Source: Anaerolinea thermolimosa (GTDB lineage: Bacteria > Chloroflexota > Anaerolineae > Anaerolineales > Anaerolineaceae). From it: a stretch of 64,000 bases of DNA. The stretch spans positions 65,204 through 129,203 of the forward strand of contig NZ_DF967966.1 in the NCBI RefSeq assembly GCF_001050195.2, in the 5' to 3' direction. Below, piece after piece: positions 8,016 to 16,897 of this stretch. A model generated the notes under the pieces. The model ran no database searches and was not told where the DNA came from. It worked only from the letters and a program-made list of their open reading frames with translations. Position numbers and translations under genes: made by a program. Position 1 is the stretch's first letter, and every line of letters begins with the position of its first letter.

Positions 8016-11000
8016 TCATAACCTCCGGTATTCTTCCCAGGCATAGAGGTTGGCCGGGTCGAGGGCGAGCACCAGGCCGAGTGCGCTCTTTGCACCGGGG
8101 CGGTCCTTCAGGGCGGCGGCGGCCAGCCCGGCGATGAGAGTCTGATTAAGGCGATGAATTTTTTGCTGATCGTCATCGAAAACCGGGCTGGGGTGGCCGG
8201 AATAGAAATAATTCCAGCGGAAGGGCTCTTCTGCGGCTTTTTCAGCGCGGCGTTTTAGTTCCTTCAGGGCGGCGCGGCCTTCATCGGGGCGGCCAAGCTG
8301 GATCAGTGCCAGCCCAAAGCAGGGAGAAAAGTGCTCCAGGTGCCGCTTTGGGTCAATTATCCATTCAAACGCGGCGCGGGCGTCATCCCTCCGGTTCAGA
8401 GCCAAAAGCGCCAATCCCCGGTAGTAAACGGCATGGGCGATGATCCCATCCCACGGGTGCTCACCGAGGTTCGCCGGGAAGCGGGTGGCTTCCTCCAGGT
8501 GGTGAAGGGCGGTCAGGGCATCGCCGCCTTCCAGCGCGCGGCGGCCAATGAGCCAGTGGGCATCGGTGTACTGCCCCGAGACGCTCCCCTCACCGCCTTC
8601 CCAGGCATGGAAGGTGCGCCGGGTGGCGATCTCGAGGGTTTTTTCGGGTTGCCCCAGGCGGTTGTAAAGGCTCATGAGGGTGACCACGAGGTCGTCACGC
8701 TGGTCTACCACCTCCCGACGGCTCTCCAGCAGGGCCAGGCGCTCTGCCGGGTCAACCGCTTTTCGGCGCAGCAGTCCGTCGTACTCCATGAGCAGACGTG
8801 GGTCCTGTGGGGCGGCCTGCAGGGCCTTCTGGTAATGTTCCAGGGCGGTATCGAGGTCTTTTTCAAGGTTATAAGCGGCCAGCCCCAGGTTGCGCCACGG
8901 GATCGAAAAGTTGGGTTCGCCCCGAGCGGCTTCTTTCCAGTGGGTGACGGCCTCAGCGTGGCGGCGTTTATCGTACAAAAGGTTGCCGAGGTAAGAATGG
9001 GCGCGGGCATCCTGCGGGTTGGCTTTAAGGGCCGCTTCCAGCACGGTCATTTCTTCCAGCCGCCACGGAAAACAGTACTTCGGGCTGGCCCCGGATGCCT
9101 GCGCATACCACCTGCTGGCCTGCTCTGTTTTGCCCTGTTTCTCAGCCAGCCAGCCCAGGGTGTAGGCAACCATCGGGTAAAGGGGAGAGATCTCAGCCGC
9201 CAGCTCCAGCAGAGAGGTGGCTTCGGCGTAGAGCCCGGCTGAGGCATAATCGAAAGCGAGATCAAGGTAAAGCTGGATATCATCTCCGGTGATCTGGCGG
9301 AATTCTTTCAGGTACTGTTCCGCCAGCGCAGTGTTTCCCTGCGCTCTGGCGATGAGGATTCGCTCAAGGCGTGACCCTGCGTCCAGCCGGTCGAGGGCGG
9401 CCGTCTCCGCGGCTAGCTTCTCTGCGGCGGCCAGATCTCCCTGTCGCCGCAGGGTTGCAGTCATGAGATGACGCGTTTTAAGGCATTCCATGTTCACCGA
9501 AAAGGCCTGCCGCAGGCGCTCCAGGGCGGCGGCCGGGTTGCCCTCCCGCAGATCGAGCTGAGCCAGTGCCAGAGAAGCCGGGGCTTTCCATCCGGCATTC
9601 CAGGTGGCTTTGGCAAAAGCCGGGCGGGCTTCATCGTATCGCTGCTGGTAGAAGAGCGCCAGCCCCAGCCCATAATGAGCTTCGCCGTCGTAGGGGTTAT
9701 AGTTCCAGGAAGTAAGGCGCTCCACCGCCTTATGGAAGTGCGCTTCAGCCTCGGCGAACAGACCGCGCCGCAGGAACGAACGCCCCAGAGCAATGTGGCA
9801 ACGCGATTCGCCCGGGTCGCGGCGCAGGGCTTCTTCCCAGTAAGCTTCTGCCGAGAGGGTTGGATGGCGGTATTGCTCGATGTGCAGGCCGCTCAAATAA
9901 AGCTGTTCAATCTCCACTGTTTCTTGCGGAGAGAGCGGGGGTTTGTAGGGTTCGGCCATAGTGCCATCCCAGGGTGGTTCAGGCCGGTACTGGATCAGTA
10001 CCTCGCCGGTGGGGGAGAGCAGGCACAGGCAAAGTTCCTGTTCAGTGATCCCTGCGGGCAGGGCCACACGGGCTGTGAAGGGACGACCCGGCCCCAGCGA
10101 AACGGACTCATCAAGGAGGGTCTGCGCTCCGGCAGTCAGCCGCACTCGCGCGTCCTCCAGGGCCTCTACGGCGTACACACCCACGCTGGCTTCTCCCTCG
10201 AGCACCTCCAGGTTGAGCGCTCCATGCAGATTGGCGTTTTTCACCCCGCCGATCTCCTGCACAGGGAACCAGAACTGGCTGAAGGTTTTCGTCTCGTAGG
10301 GCATGATCCATGAGAAATCGGGCTGGTTGTCGGTGTAGACCCCGGCCATCAGCTCCAGATATTCGCCGGTGTCGTCCATGAGGTTGCGTTGCCACTGATG
10401 CCCGAAATCTCCATTGCCCCAGGTGAAGAATTTTTTCCCCGGTGAGATGCCCGGGTCTGCCACGTGCACCACCCCGGCGCGGCGGGCATGATCGTACCCG
10501 CCAAAAAACGGGTAACGCGAAGGCCCGGCAAAGAAAGAAGTGGCCACCGGTGAATTGGCCCAGTAACTGATGTCGGTGCCCTCGCCGTAATCCCAGCCGT
10601 TGAACTCGCCGCGCGCGATGGGGTAACTGGTGACCGGGTTTTTGACATGGTAGACCGCGTAATGCACGTCAGGAGGGAAGATGACCTGGTACTGTTCGTT
10701 GATGTGCACCCCGGCGTTGGCCCACCACATGAAGGTCTGCGGGAAGGGGGTGCGGTTATAGAGCCGCGCCTTTGTCTCGACAAAGGCCTTGCCCGGGTGC
10801 AGGCAGATTCCCACCATTCCTTTGGTGCGCTGGAGCGGCTCGTGTTCACCCATCCACACAGTAATGGCGCCATCGGGGTGTTCTTCGATGGCAAAGTGGG
10901 TGGGGTCGAAGGTGGTGGGGCGATGGTGCTGGGGCCAGTTGAATTCCACCCCGCCCGAAATCCACGGCCCGAAGAGCCCGATGAGCGCGGGCTTGATCAC

Positions 11001-11303
11001 CCTGTGGCGGTAGAAAAAGTCATACCGGTTGGTTTTGTCCAGCCCGGCGAAGATGCGCCCGCCGAGCTCAGGGAGCAGGATCATCTGAAGATATTCGTTT
11101 TCCAGCACCACGGCGGTGTAATCCCGCTCTACCTTCTCACTCGAAAGACGGTCGATGTAGGGGTGGGGGTAGATATTACCTTTCGCCCCCTGGATGTTAC
11201 GGTTTTCGAAGAACATGGGGTTAGGATCGGGCGGGAAGGCCGGGTAGGTGGGGATGGTCATGCGTTCAACCCGCACTGTGACAGAATTCCTGGATGCTCC
11301 CAT
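8016..11303 (-). CDS. DUF5107 domain protein with TPR repeats
   Basis: The protein is 1095 residues with no signal peptide. The N-terminal ~370 residues match the DUF5107 pattern (LPELGGRIFAGLDK, GPWISGGVEFNWPQHH, FMWWANAGVHIN), which resembles the aldose-epimerase/mutarotase type of beta-sandwich. A linker domain (about 380-470) follows, then TPR helices fill most of the remaining 600 residues. GAGGTGAT lies before the ATG. As first gene of the kinase/GH5 cluster it is likely a cytoplasmic carbohydrate-active or carbohydrate-binding protein. No enzymatic activity is established for the family as far as I know. The conserved Glu/His/Trp-rich segment around EFNWPQHH could form an active site. 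Confidence 0.8.
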   Translation of the reverse strand: MGASRNSVTVRVERMTIPTYPAFPPDPNPMFFENRNIQGAKGNIYPHPYIDRLSSEKVERDYTAVVLENEYLQMILLPELGGRIFAGLDKTNRYDFFYRHRVIKPALIGLFGPWISGGVEFNWPQHHRPTTFDPTHFAIEEHPDGAITVWMGEHEPLQRTKGMVGICLHPGKAFVETKARLYNRTPFPQTFMWWANAGVHINEQYQVIFPPDVHYAVYHVKNPVTSYPIARGEFNGWDYGEGTDISYWANSPVATSFFAGPSRYPFFGGYDHARRAGVVHVADPGISPGKKFFTWGNGDFGHQWQRNLMDDTGEYLELMAGVYTDNQPDFSWIMPYETKTFSQFWFPVQEIGGVKNANLHGALNLEVLEGEASVGVYAVEALEDARVRLTAGAQTLLDESVSLGPGRPFTARVALPAGITEQELCLCLLSPTGEVLIQYRPEPPWDGTMAEPYKPPLSPQETVEIEQLYLSGLHIEQYRHPTLSAEAYWEEALRRDPGESRCHIALGRSFLRRGLFAEAEAHFHKAVERLTSWNYNPYDGEAHYGLGLALFYQQRYDEARPAFAKATWNAGWKAPASLALAQLDLREGNPAAALERLRQAFSVNMECLKTRHLMTATLRRQGDLAAAEKLAAETAALDRLDAGSRLERILIARAQGNTALAEQYLKEFRQITGDDIQLYLDLAFDYASAGLYAEATSLLELAAEISPLYPMVAYTLGWLAEKQGKTEQASRWYAQASGASPKYCFPWRLEEMTVLEAALKANPQDARAHSYLGNLLYDKRRHAEAVTHWKEAARGEPNFSIPWRNLGLAAYNLEKDLDTALEHYQKALQAAPQDPRLLMEYDGLLRRKAVDPAERLALLESRREVVDQRDDLVVTLMSLYNRLGQPEKTLEIATRRTFHAWEGGEGSVSGQYTDAHWLIGRRALEGGDALTALHHLEEATRFPANLGEHPWDGIIAHAVYYRGLALLALNRRDDARAAFEWIIDPKRHLEHFSPCFGLALIQLGRPDEGRAALKELKRRAEKAAEEPFRWNYFYSGHPSPVFDDDQQKIHRLNQTLIAGLAAAALKDRPGAKSALGLVLALDPANLYAWEEYRRL

Positions 11304-11367
11304 AGCAGATCACCTCATGCAGAAAAACGGGGGAAAAATCGATGGGTTCGAGGACGGCATTAAGAAT

Positions 11368-11385
11368 CGTATAATGGATTATACG
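11368..11385. promoter_or_regulatory. Divergent promoter with back-to-back -10 boxes
   Basis: CGTATAAT-GG-ATTATACG is a perfect inverted repeat that holds a TATAAT box on each strand (plus 11370-11375, minus 11383-11378). It lies between the DUF5107 cluster and the GH13 gene and could start both transcripts. On the plus strand TTCGAG sits 17 bp upstream as a weak -35. A second small palindrome, AAAAAAGC-G-GCTTTTTT, lies just downstream before the GH13 gene and could be an operator. Confidence 0.55.
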
Positions 11386-11429
11386 GGCCGTCAATTGAAA
11401 AAAAGCGGCTTTTTTGAAAGGAGCAAAGG

Positions 11430-13064
11430 ATGAGCCGGTTCCAGAAGTGGGTTGTGGGCTGGTGGGTGTGTTCCTGGTTTATAAGCCTCATGCTCACCGG
11501 CTGTCAGAAGCGCCCCTGGCAGGATGTGCCTTCGGACGTGTGGTGGAAGGATGCCGTGTTTTATGAGGTTTTCGTGCGTAGTTTTTACGACAGCAATGGA
11601 GACGGAATCGGTGATTTCAAAGGGCTGATAGAAAAACTGGACTATCTCAACGATGGTGATCCTCAAACCACGACCGATCTGGGCGTAACTGCACTCTGGC
11701 TGATGCCCATCCATCCTTCACCTTCGTATCACGGGTACGACGTCACTGATTACCGCACGGTCAACCCGGATTATGGCACGCTGGATGATTTCAGAGCCTT
11801 GCTTCAGGCGGCTCATGCGCGGGGGATGAAGGTGATTATCGATTTTGTGATCAATCATACCTCGGTAGAACACCCCTGGTTTAAGGCTTCAGCTGCGGGG
11901 GATGAACGTTACCGCAACTGGTACCTGTGGGCTGACGAAAACCCGGGTTATCCTGGTCCGTGGGGTGACCCGGCCTGGCATGAATTTAACGGGCGTTATT
12001 ACTACGGGGTGTTCTGGTCGGGAATGCCGGATCTGAATTACAACAACCCGGAGGTCACCGCTGAAATCAAGTCGATTGCTGCCTTCTGGCTTAAGGATGT
12101 GGGGGTAGATGGCTTCCGCCTGGACGGTGCGAAACACCTGATCGAAGATGGGCAGACTCAGGAGAACACCGCCCAAACGCATGCCTGGTTGAAATCTTTT
12201 CACGCCTTTGTGAAAGGTTTGGCTCCTGAGGCCGTGGTGGTTGGCGAGGTCTGGTCACCTTCGGAACAGACCGCCCCTTACGTGCAAAACGGTGAGCTGG
12301 ACCTGGCGTTTAACTTTCCGCTGGCCGATGAGATGATCTCAGCAGTCAGCTTTTACGACGGGCGGCGGATGAGCACAGCCTTGATGCAGCAGGCGCGAAT
12401 TTACGGAGATGCCCCCTACGCGCCTTTCCTTTCCAACCATGATCAGCCCCGGGTGATGACCCGCCTGCTCGGAGATGAAGATCGGGCGCGGGGGGCCGCC
12501 AGCCTTCTGCTTACCGCTCCCGGAGTGCCTTTCCTTTACTACGGAGAAGAAATTGGGATGAGCGGCGGGAAACCCGACCCTTCCATTCGTACCCCCATGC
12601 AGTGGTCTGCTGATGAGCAGGCTGGTTTTACCACCGGTGTACCCTGGGAGCCGGTCAACCCGGACTACCCGCAGAAGAATGTAGCCGTGCAGAGCAGGGA
12701 TAACGCGTCTCTGCTTGCCCATTACCGCCAGCTCATTGCCATTCGGAACCAGCATTATGCCCTGCGTAGCGGAGCCTATGTGCCCGTGAAGGCCAGCAAC
12801 AGCCGCCTGTTCGCCTCGCTCCGCACCGCCGAAAAAGAAACCATCCTGGTGCTGGTTAACCTGGGGAAAGAGCCTGTCTCAGCTGCAGCGTTGAGCTGGG
12901 AAGAAAGCCCTCTGCGCGGGGAATACAGGCCAGCTCTGTTGCTGGGGAAGGGCACACCCGCCCGGCTCAGGGTGGGAGCGAAGGGAGAGGTCAGCGAGTT
13001 TCGCCCTGTTGAAGAGATCGCCCCTTTTTCAACGATCATCATCCAGTACCGTCCGTCCGAGTGA
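11430..13064 (+). CDS. GH13 alpha-amylase/alpha-glucosidase lipoprotein
   Basis: The protein is 544 residues. A signal peptide ends in the lipobox LTGC (Cys25), so it should be a surface lipoprotein. The GH13 barrel motifs are complete: DFVINHTS, GFRLDGAKH (Asp232 nucleophile), VVGEVW (Glu273 acid/base) and LSNHDQ (Asp338). The opening AVFYEVFVRSFYDSNGDGIGD carries the Asp-rich calcium-loop pattern common to oligo-1,6-glucosidase-like members. A C-terminal beta domain begins near residue 440. It probably hydrolyses alpha-glucans outside the cell. AAAGGAG precedes the ATG. It is transcribed away from the DUF5107 cluster and ends at a weak terminator. Confidence 0.9.
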   Translation: MSRFQKWVVGWWVCSWFISLMLTGCQKRPWQDVPSDVWWKDAVFYEVFVRSFYDSNGDGIGDFKGLIEKLDYLNDGDPQTTTDLGVTALWLMPIHPSPSYHGYDVTDYRTVNPDYGTLDDFRALLQAAHARGMKVIIDFVINHTSVEHPWFKASAAGDERYRNWYLWADENPGYPGPWGDPAWHEFNGRYYYGVFWSGMPDLNYNNPEVTAEIKSIAAFWLKDVGVDGFRLDGAKHLIEDGQTQENTAQTHAWLKSFHAFVKGLAPEAVVVGEVWSPSEQTAPYVQNGELDLAFNFPLADEMISAVSFYDGRRMSTALMQQARIYGDAPYAPFLSNHDQPRVMTRLLGDEDRARGAASLLLTAPGVPFLYYGEEIGMSGGKPDPSIRTPMQWSADEQAGFTTGVPWEPVNPDYPQKNVAVQSRDNASLLAHYRQLIAIRNQHYALRSGAYVPVKASNSRLFASLRTAEKETILVLVNLGKEPVSAAALSWEESPLRGEYRPALLLGKGTPARLRVGAKGEVSEFRPVEEIAPFSTIIIQYRPSE

Positions 13065-13071
13065 TCGGGCC

Positions 13072-13090
13072 GGGCCTGAGGTGGCCCTTT
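13072..13090 (+). terminator. Weak hairpin terminator after the GH13 gene
   Basis: GGGCC (13072-13076) pairs with GGCCC (13083-13087) and is followed by TTT. The stem is short and the T-run minimal, so it may act only partially. Confidence 0.35.
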
Positions 13091-13211
13091 GCACGCTGGG
13101 CGAAGGATCGGCTTTGAGGAAGTTTTGTTCAGAAAGAACATTCAACTGGAAAAAGTTGACTCATTAAGTTATGATTGACCCCGTCGTCTTTTGATCCGAA
13201 AGGGGTCTCCT

Positions 13212-14378
13212 GTGCCAAATCTTTCACGACGATCTTCCATTTTTATCCTCTTCTCCGTCCTCTTGCTGGTGGGGCAGGCCTGTGTGCTGGGCTCTCAGGC
13301 TTCTACCCCTGACTCTGCCGCGCCTGCAAGCCCCCGCGCTGGAACTGCCACACCGGTGATCAGGACTTTGCCCTCAGCGACAACCGATCCGGCATCGCGC
13401 TGTCCTACGCCCTCCGGTGCAACCAGCCTGTTCCTCAGCCGGGAAAACGGATTTTGTTTTCTTTACCCATCGGATTATCCCATTCAGCCCGATGGATTAC
13501 GCCCTGAAGAAGCTTTTTCCATCCTTGGGCCGCACGAGCCGGGAGATTTTATGGAGCCGGTCGCACTGGTTCTGGGTATTTCTTATAATGGCCCTGCCGA
13601 TGGCCTGACCAGTGCGGCGTATGCCGAACGCTGGTTTCAGCTCTATACCGCCGGGAGCGAAGCTTCTTATGAACCCTCCTCTGCCCGCATGGATGGTCAG
13701 GAGGCGGTCATCCTGTCCAACCTGCCGGGCTTTCCCGCCAGAAAAGCGGCTTTTGTGGTGGCCAACGGCATAAAGTATCAGATTTCTCTCTCCCCCCAGC
13801 CCGAGGCCTCAGCCATTCTGGCCGAAGACGCCACGCATTTATGGGAGACCGTCACCGGTTCGCTGGTGTTTTTCCCGCCTGAAAATGACCGTGTAACCGT
13901 GCGCGCCGATGAGGTGTGTCCGTCTCCAACGGCGGATACAGCGCTTTACCGCAATGATCTGGAGGGCTACTGTTTCCTTTATCCGGCAAGCTTTCAACCC
14001 GATCCGGCTTTGCCCGGCAGGGTAGAGGGTGGGCCGGTGGTGCTCAATCACCCGGACTTCGGTGAAGTGCGCATCTCGCTGACTCTGGGAACGATGGGGG
14101 TTTTCCCCGGTAAGACCCCCCGCCAGGTGATCGAAATGCGCGATGGTGGGATTGAATCGCTCAGCGAAATAACCATCGGGGGGTACCCGGCGGTGACCTT
14201 CCGCAACACCGAGGGGCCCTGGGCATCGCGGCAGGCGCTGATCCTGGTGCATGACGCGGCTTACACCATTGTGGCGCAACCCGATGAACCGGCGGCCTAC
14301 GCTACGGAGTTCCCTTATTTCAATCAATTGTGGGATACGGTGGTGGGATCGCTGGCTTTTTTCACGCCCTGGCGCTAG
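13212..14378 (+). CDS. Lipoprotein with two tandem related domains, function unknown
   Basis: The protein is 388 residues. The signal peptide ends at a lipobox (VGQAC). A Thr/Pro linker precedes two homologous domains of about 155 residues. Each opens with CPxP...NGFCFLYP or EGYCFLYP and ends with LWETVTGSLVFF or LWDTVVGSLAFF, so the protein arose by internal duplication. The fold may resemble PsbP-like domains, but I do not recognise a named family. The GTG at 13212 is chosen because AAAGGGG lies about 7 bases upstream. A TTG at 13191 is less convincing. The gene overlaps the convergent ABC-F gene by 17 bp. Confidence 0.65.
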   Translation: MPNLSRRSSIFILFSVLLLVGQACVLGSQASTPDSAAPASPRAGTATPVIRTLPSATTDPASRCPTPSGATSLFLSRENGFCFLYPSDYPIQPDGLRPEEAFSILGPHEPGDFMEPVALVLGISYNGPADGLTSAAYAERWFQLYTAGSEASYEPSSARMDGQEAVILSNLPGFPARKAAFVVANGIKYQISLSPQPEASAILAEDATHLWETVTGSLVFFPPENDRVTVRADEVCPSPTADTALYRNDLEGYCFLYPASFQPDPALPGRVEGGPVVLNHPDFGEVRISLTLGTMGVFPGKTPRQVIEMRDGGIESLSEITIGGYPAVTFRNTEGPWASRQALILVHDAAYTIVAQPDEPAAYATEFPYFNQLWDTVVGSLAFFTPWR

Positions 14379-16287
14379 GTGCGGAGGGTTCGGCCCCCTG
14401 CTGAAGGGCATCCCACTCGTGCAGGCGGGCATCAATGGTGGCCTGCAGTTGCACATATTGCTGGCCCAGCTCCTGCACCCTGGCGGGGTCGGGCGGGGGA
14501 GTTTCTAACAGGCGCCCTACCTGCGCCAGTTGTTTTTCCAGGGTTTCAATCTCCTGTTCGAGCTGTTGAATTCGCTGCTGGCGCTGGCGTTCGCGGTTGG
14601 TCGAGCGTCCTTCGGTGCGGCGGGTGGGAGGGGCAACCGGACGGGCGGGTTTTTCAGCGGTGGTTCGCGCGGCTTCTTCTTCGGCCAGCGTCTGTTTGTA
14701 CTGGCTGTAACTCCCTTCGAACAGGCGCAGCGTGCCTGCTTCGGGGAGTACTTCCCAGATCTGCGTGGCCAGTGCATCGATCAGGTAGCGATCGTGAGAC
14801 ACGAGCAAAATCGTGCCTGAGAACGCCGCCAGTACGGCCTGGAGCACCTCCTGTGAGGGCAGGTCGAGGTGGTTGGTTGGCTCATCCAGGAGGAGCAGGT
14901 TGGCGTTGCTGAGCGCCAGAATGGCCAGCGCCAGGCGGCCCCGTTCACCGCCTGAAAGCACCTCCACCTTTTTAAAGACGTCTTCGCCGGTGAAAAGGAA
15001 TTTTGCCAGGTAGTCACGAATTTCAGCCGGGCGCATTTGCGGGGCCGCGGCGCCAATTTCTTCCATGAGGGTTCGCTCGGGGCGTAAACCTTCGTGGGCC
15101 TGAGCGAAATAACCGATTTCCAGGCTCGAGCCGAGCAGCACCTCACCCTGCAGGGGTGGAATTTGCCCCAGAATGGTCTTCAGGAAGGTGGTCTTACCGG
15201 CGCCGTTCGGGCCAATGACTGCGGCGCATTCGCCGCGCCGCAGGGTGAGATCGGGCACGCGGAAAAGGATACGTCCCTCATCCTGATACCCCACCCCCAA
15301 CCCTGAGGTGCGTAACACCAGATCTCCGGAACGCATGGCCGGGGTAAGGCGGAACTTCAGACTGCGCGGCTGAACGGGCGGGGTGATGAGCGCGGTTTCG
15401 AGCAGGCGCTCCAACCGCTTGAGGCGTCCCCGCGCCTGTTGCGTGTTTTGCCCGGCGATGTTCCGCCGGATAAATTCGTCCTCTTTTTCGATCAGTGCCT
15501 GCTGGGCTTCGTATTCTTCCATGCGCCGTCGATACCGTTCTTCTCGCTGGCGGAGGTAGGCGCTGTAGTTGCCGTTGTACTGTTCCAGCGCGGGGGTCAT
15601 CTCCCAGATTTCGTGGACTACCTGGTCGAGGAAGTACCGGTCATGAGAAACGACCACCACCGCACCGGGCCAGTCGCGCAGGTAATTCTCCAGCCATTCT
15701 ACGGCCTGAATATCCAGGTGATTGGTTGGCTCGTCGAGAAGGAGCAGGTCGGGCTCGCTGAGCAACAGGCGCGCCAGAAAAGCCCGGGTGCGTTCCCCGC
15801 CCGAAGCCCGGCTGAGCGGACGGTGGTAGTCGGCTTCGTCGAATCCCAGACCGGTGAGTGCCTGGCGGATGCGCGCTTCAAAGGTGTACCCTCCTGCCCG
15901 CTCAAAGGCTTCCTGCAGCCGCCCATAAGACTCGATCAGTTCATGATCGCCGGGGCGCTGGCTCATGGCGTGCTCCAGCCGGGCCAGCTCTGCCTGTTGA
16001 TTAAGCAGGGAGCGGAAGGCGCTCAGGCATTCATCCCAGATGGTGCGGGTGCTCTCCAGAGTAGGGTTCTGCGGCAGATAGCCGATCTGCACCCCTCTGG
16101 CAAGGTGAACCTTTCCCTCCGAAGGCTCTTCTTCTCCGGCCAGCACGCGCAGCAGGGTGGTTTTACCCACCCCGTTGGCCCCCACCAGGCCGATGCGCGC
16201 CTGCCGGGGGATCGAGAGGTTGAGGTCTTTGAAAATATCCAGAGGGCCGTAGGATTTCCCCAGACCGGTGGCAGTTAAAAGGGACAT
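14362..16287 (-). CDS. ABC-F family ATPase (Uup/translation-factor type)
   Basis: The protein is 641 residues with two ABC ATPase domains and no membrane segments. Walker A motifs read GANGVGKTT (first half) and GPNGAGKTT (second half). Signatures are ASGGE and LSGGE, and both Walker B strands end in DEPTNHLD. The inter-domain linker holds the charged helical pair typical of ABC-F proteins (around 230-300). A Gln/Glu-rich coiled coil forms the last ~90 residues, as in Uup. ABC-F proteins act on ribosomes or branched DNA in the cytoplasm rather than in transport. It starts 24 bp after the phosphoribosyltransferase gene and has no clear ribosome-binding site. Its stop overlaps the convergent lipoprotein gene. 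Confidence 0.9.
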   Translation of the reverse strand: MSLLTATGLGKSYGPLDIFKDLNLSIPRQARIGLVGANGVGKTTLLRVLAGEEEPSEGKVHLARGVQIGYLPQNPTLESTRTIWDECLSAFRSLLNQQAELARLEHAMSQRPGDHELIESYGRLQEAFERAGGYTFEARIRQALTGLGFDEADYHRPLSRASGGERTRAFLARLLLSEPDLLLLDEPTNHLDIQAVEWLENYLRDWPGAVVVVSHDRYFLDQVVHEIWEMTPALEQYNGNYSAYLRQREERYRRRMEEYEAQQALIEKEDEFIRRNIAGQNTQQARGRLKRLERLLETALITPPVQPRSLKFRLTPAMRSGDLVLRTSGLGVGYQDEGRILFRVPDLTLRRGECAAVIGPNGAGKTTFLKTILGQIPPLQGEVLLGSSLEIGYFAQAHEGLRPERTLMEEIGAAAPQMRPAEIRDYLAKFLFTGEDVFKKVEVLSGGERGRLALAILALSNANLLLLDEPTNHLDLPSQEVLQAVLAAFSGTILLVSHDRYLIDALATQIWEVLPEAGTLRLFEGSYSQYKQTLAEEEAARTTAEKPARPVAPPTRRTEGRSTNRERQRQQRIQQLEQEIETLEKQLAQVGRLLETPPPDPARVQELGQQYVQLQATIDARLHEWDALQQGAEPSAPSARA

Positions 16288-16311
16288 AACAACCGACGTT
16301 GAAGGCGGGGG

Positions 16312-16821
16312 TTAGAAATCACGCAGGAGCACTGCTTCAGGGCCACGCCTGACCTCCCACGGGTAAACGATGTGAGCGTCGGTCACGGCGGCGTAATAAT
16401 CAGGGCGCAGGGTTCCAAACAGACTGCGGTAGGGGTTGAAGTGGAGCACGCAGGTATAGGCGATCCCGGCGCTGCCGGTAATGCGATTCTTGACAGCGGT
16501 CATGGTGCGCCCCGAACCCCAGACGTCATCGACCACCAGAATGCGCCGACCACGCAGCAGGGTTTCATCGGGGAATTGCAGGAATTTAGGCCAGGCCAGC
16601 AGACGGGTTTTTTCGCGCTGTTTTTCCAGTTCCATCTCTGCCGGGAAATCTACTGAAGCCATGAAAAGATCGTTGATCTTAAGCGCTTCGGCCAGGATAC
16701 CTCCGGGCACAATACCGCCATGGGTGATCACCACCATGGCTTCAAATTCCACCTCGAACTGCGGGATGAGATGATCGATTAATTGATCTACATCGTTCCA
16801 GGTTAAGATTTCTCGCCGCAT
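16312..16821 (-). CDS. Phosphoribosyltransferase-domain protein
   Basis: The protein is 169 residues. The PRPP-binding loop reads RILVVDDVWGSGRTM, the type I phosphoribosyltransferase signature with two acidic residues before the small-residue loop. An upstream ITHGGIVPGG loop is also typical of hypoxanthine/xanthine-type enzymes. It probably salvages a purine base or acts on a related nucleotide; the substrate is not evident. The ATG at 16821 follows ACAGGATCGG and is preferred to a TTG at 16851. A promoter overlapping the end of priA is predicted to serve this gene and the ABC-F gene. Confidence 0.75.
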   Translation of the reverse strand: MRREILTWNDVDQLIDHLIPQFEVEFEAMVVITHGGIVPGGILAEALKINDLFMASVDFPAEMELEKQREKTRLLAWPKFLQFPDETLLRGRRILVVDDVWGSGRTMTAVKNRITGSAGIAYTCVLHFNPYRSLFGTLRPDYYAAVTDAHIVYPWEVRRGPEAVLLRDF

Positions 16822-16866
16822 GAACCGATCCTGTATGGATTGGATAAACAAATAATGGCTTTCGCA

Positions 16867-16897
16867 ATTATAGCTTATAACAACGAAAGCGGGTCAA
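16867..16897 (-). promoter_or_regulatory. Predicted promoter for phosphoribosyltransferase and ABC-F genes
   Basis: On the minus strand TTGACC (16897-16892) and TATAAT (16872-16867) are separated by 19 bp, slightly longer than ideal. It overlaps the last codons of priA. Confidence 0.4.

Noticed and set aside
9468..10313. 281-codon plus-strand ORF opposite the DUF5107-TPR gene
   Set aside because: Antisense shadow without motifs; the TPR pattern on the minus strand is unambiguous.
15439..16278. 279-codon plus-strand ORF opposite the ABC-F gene
   Set aside because: Antisense shadow of two canonical ABC domains.
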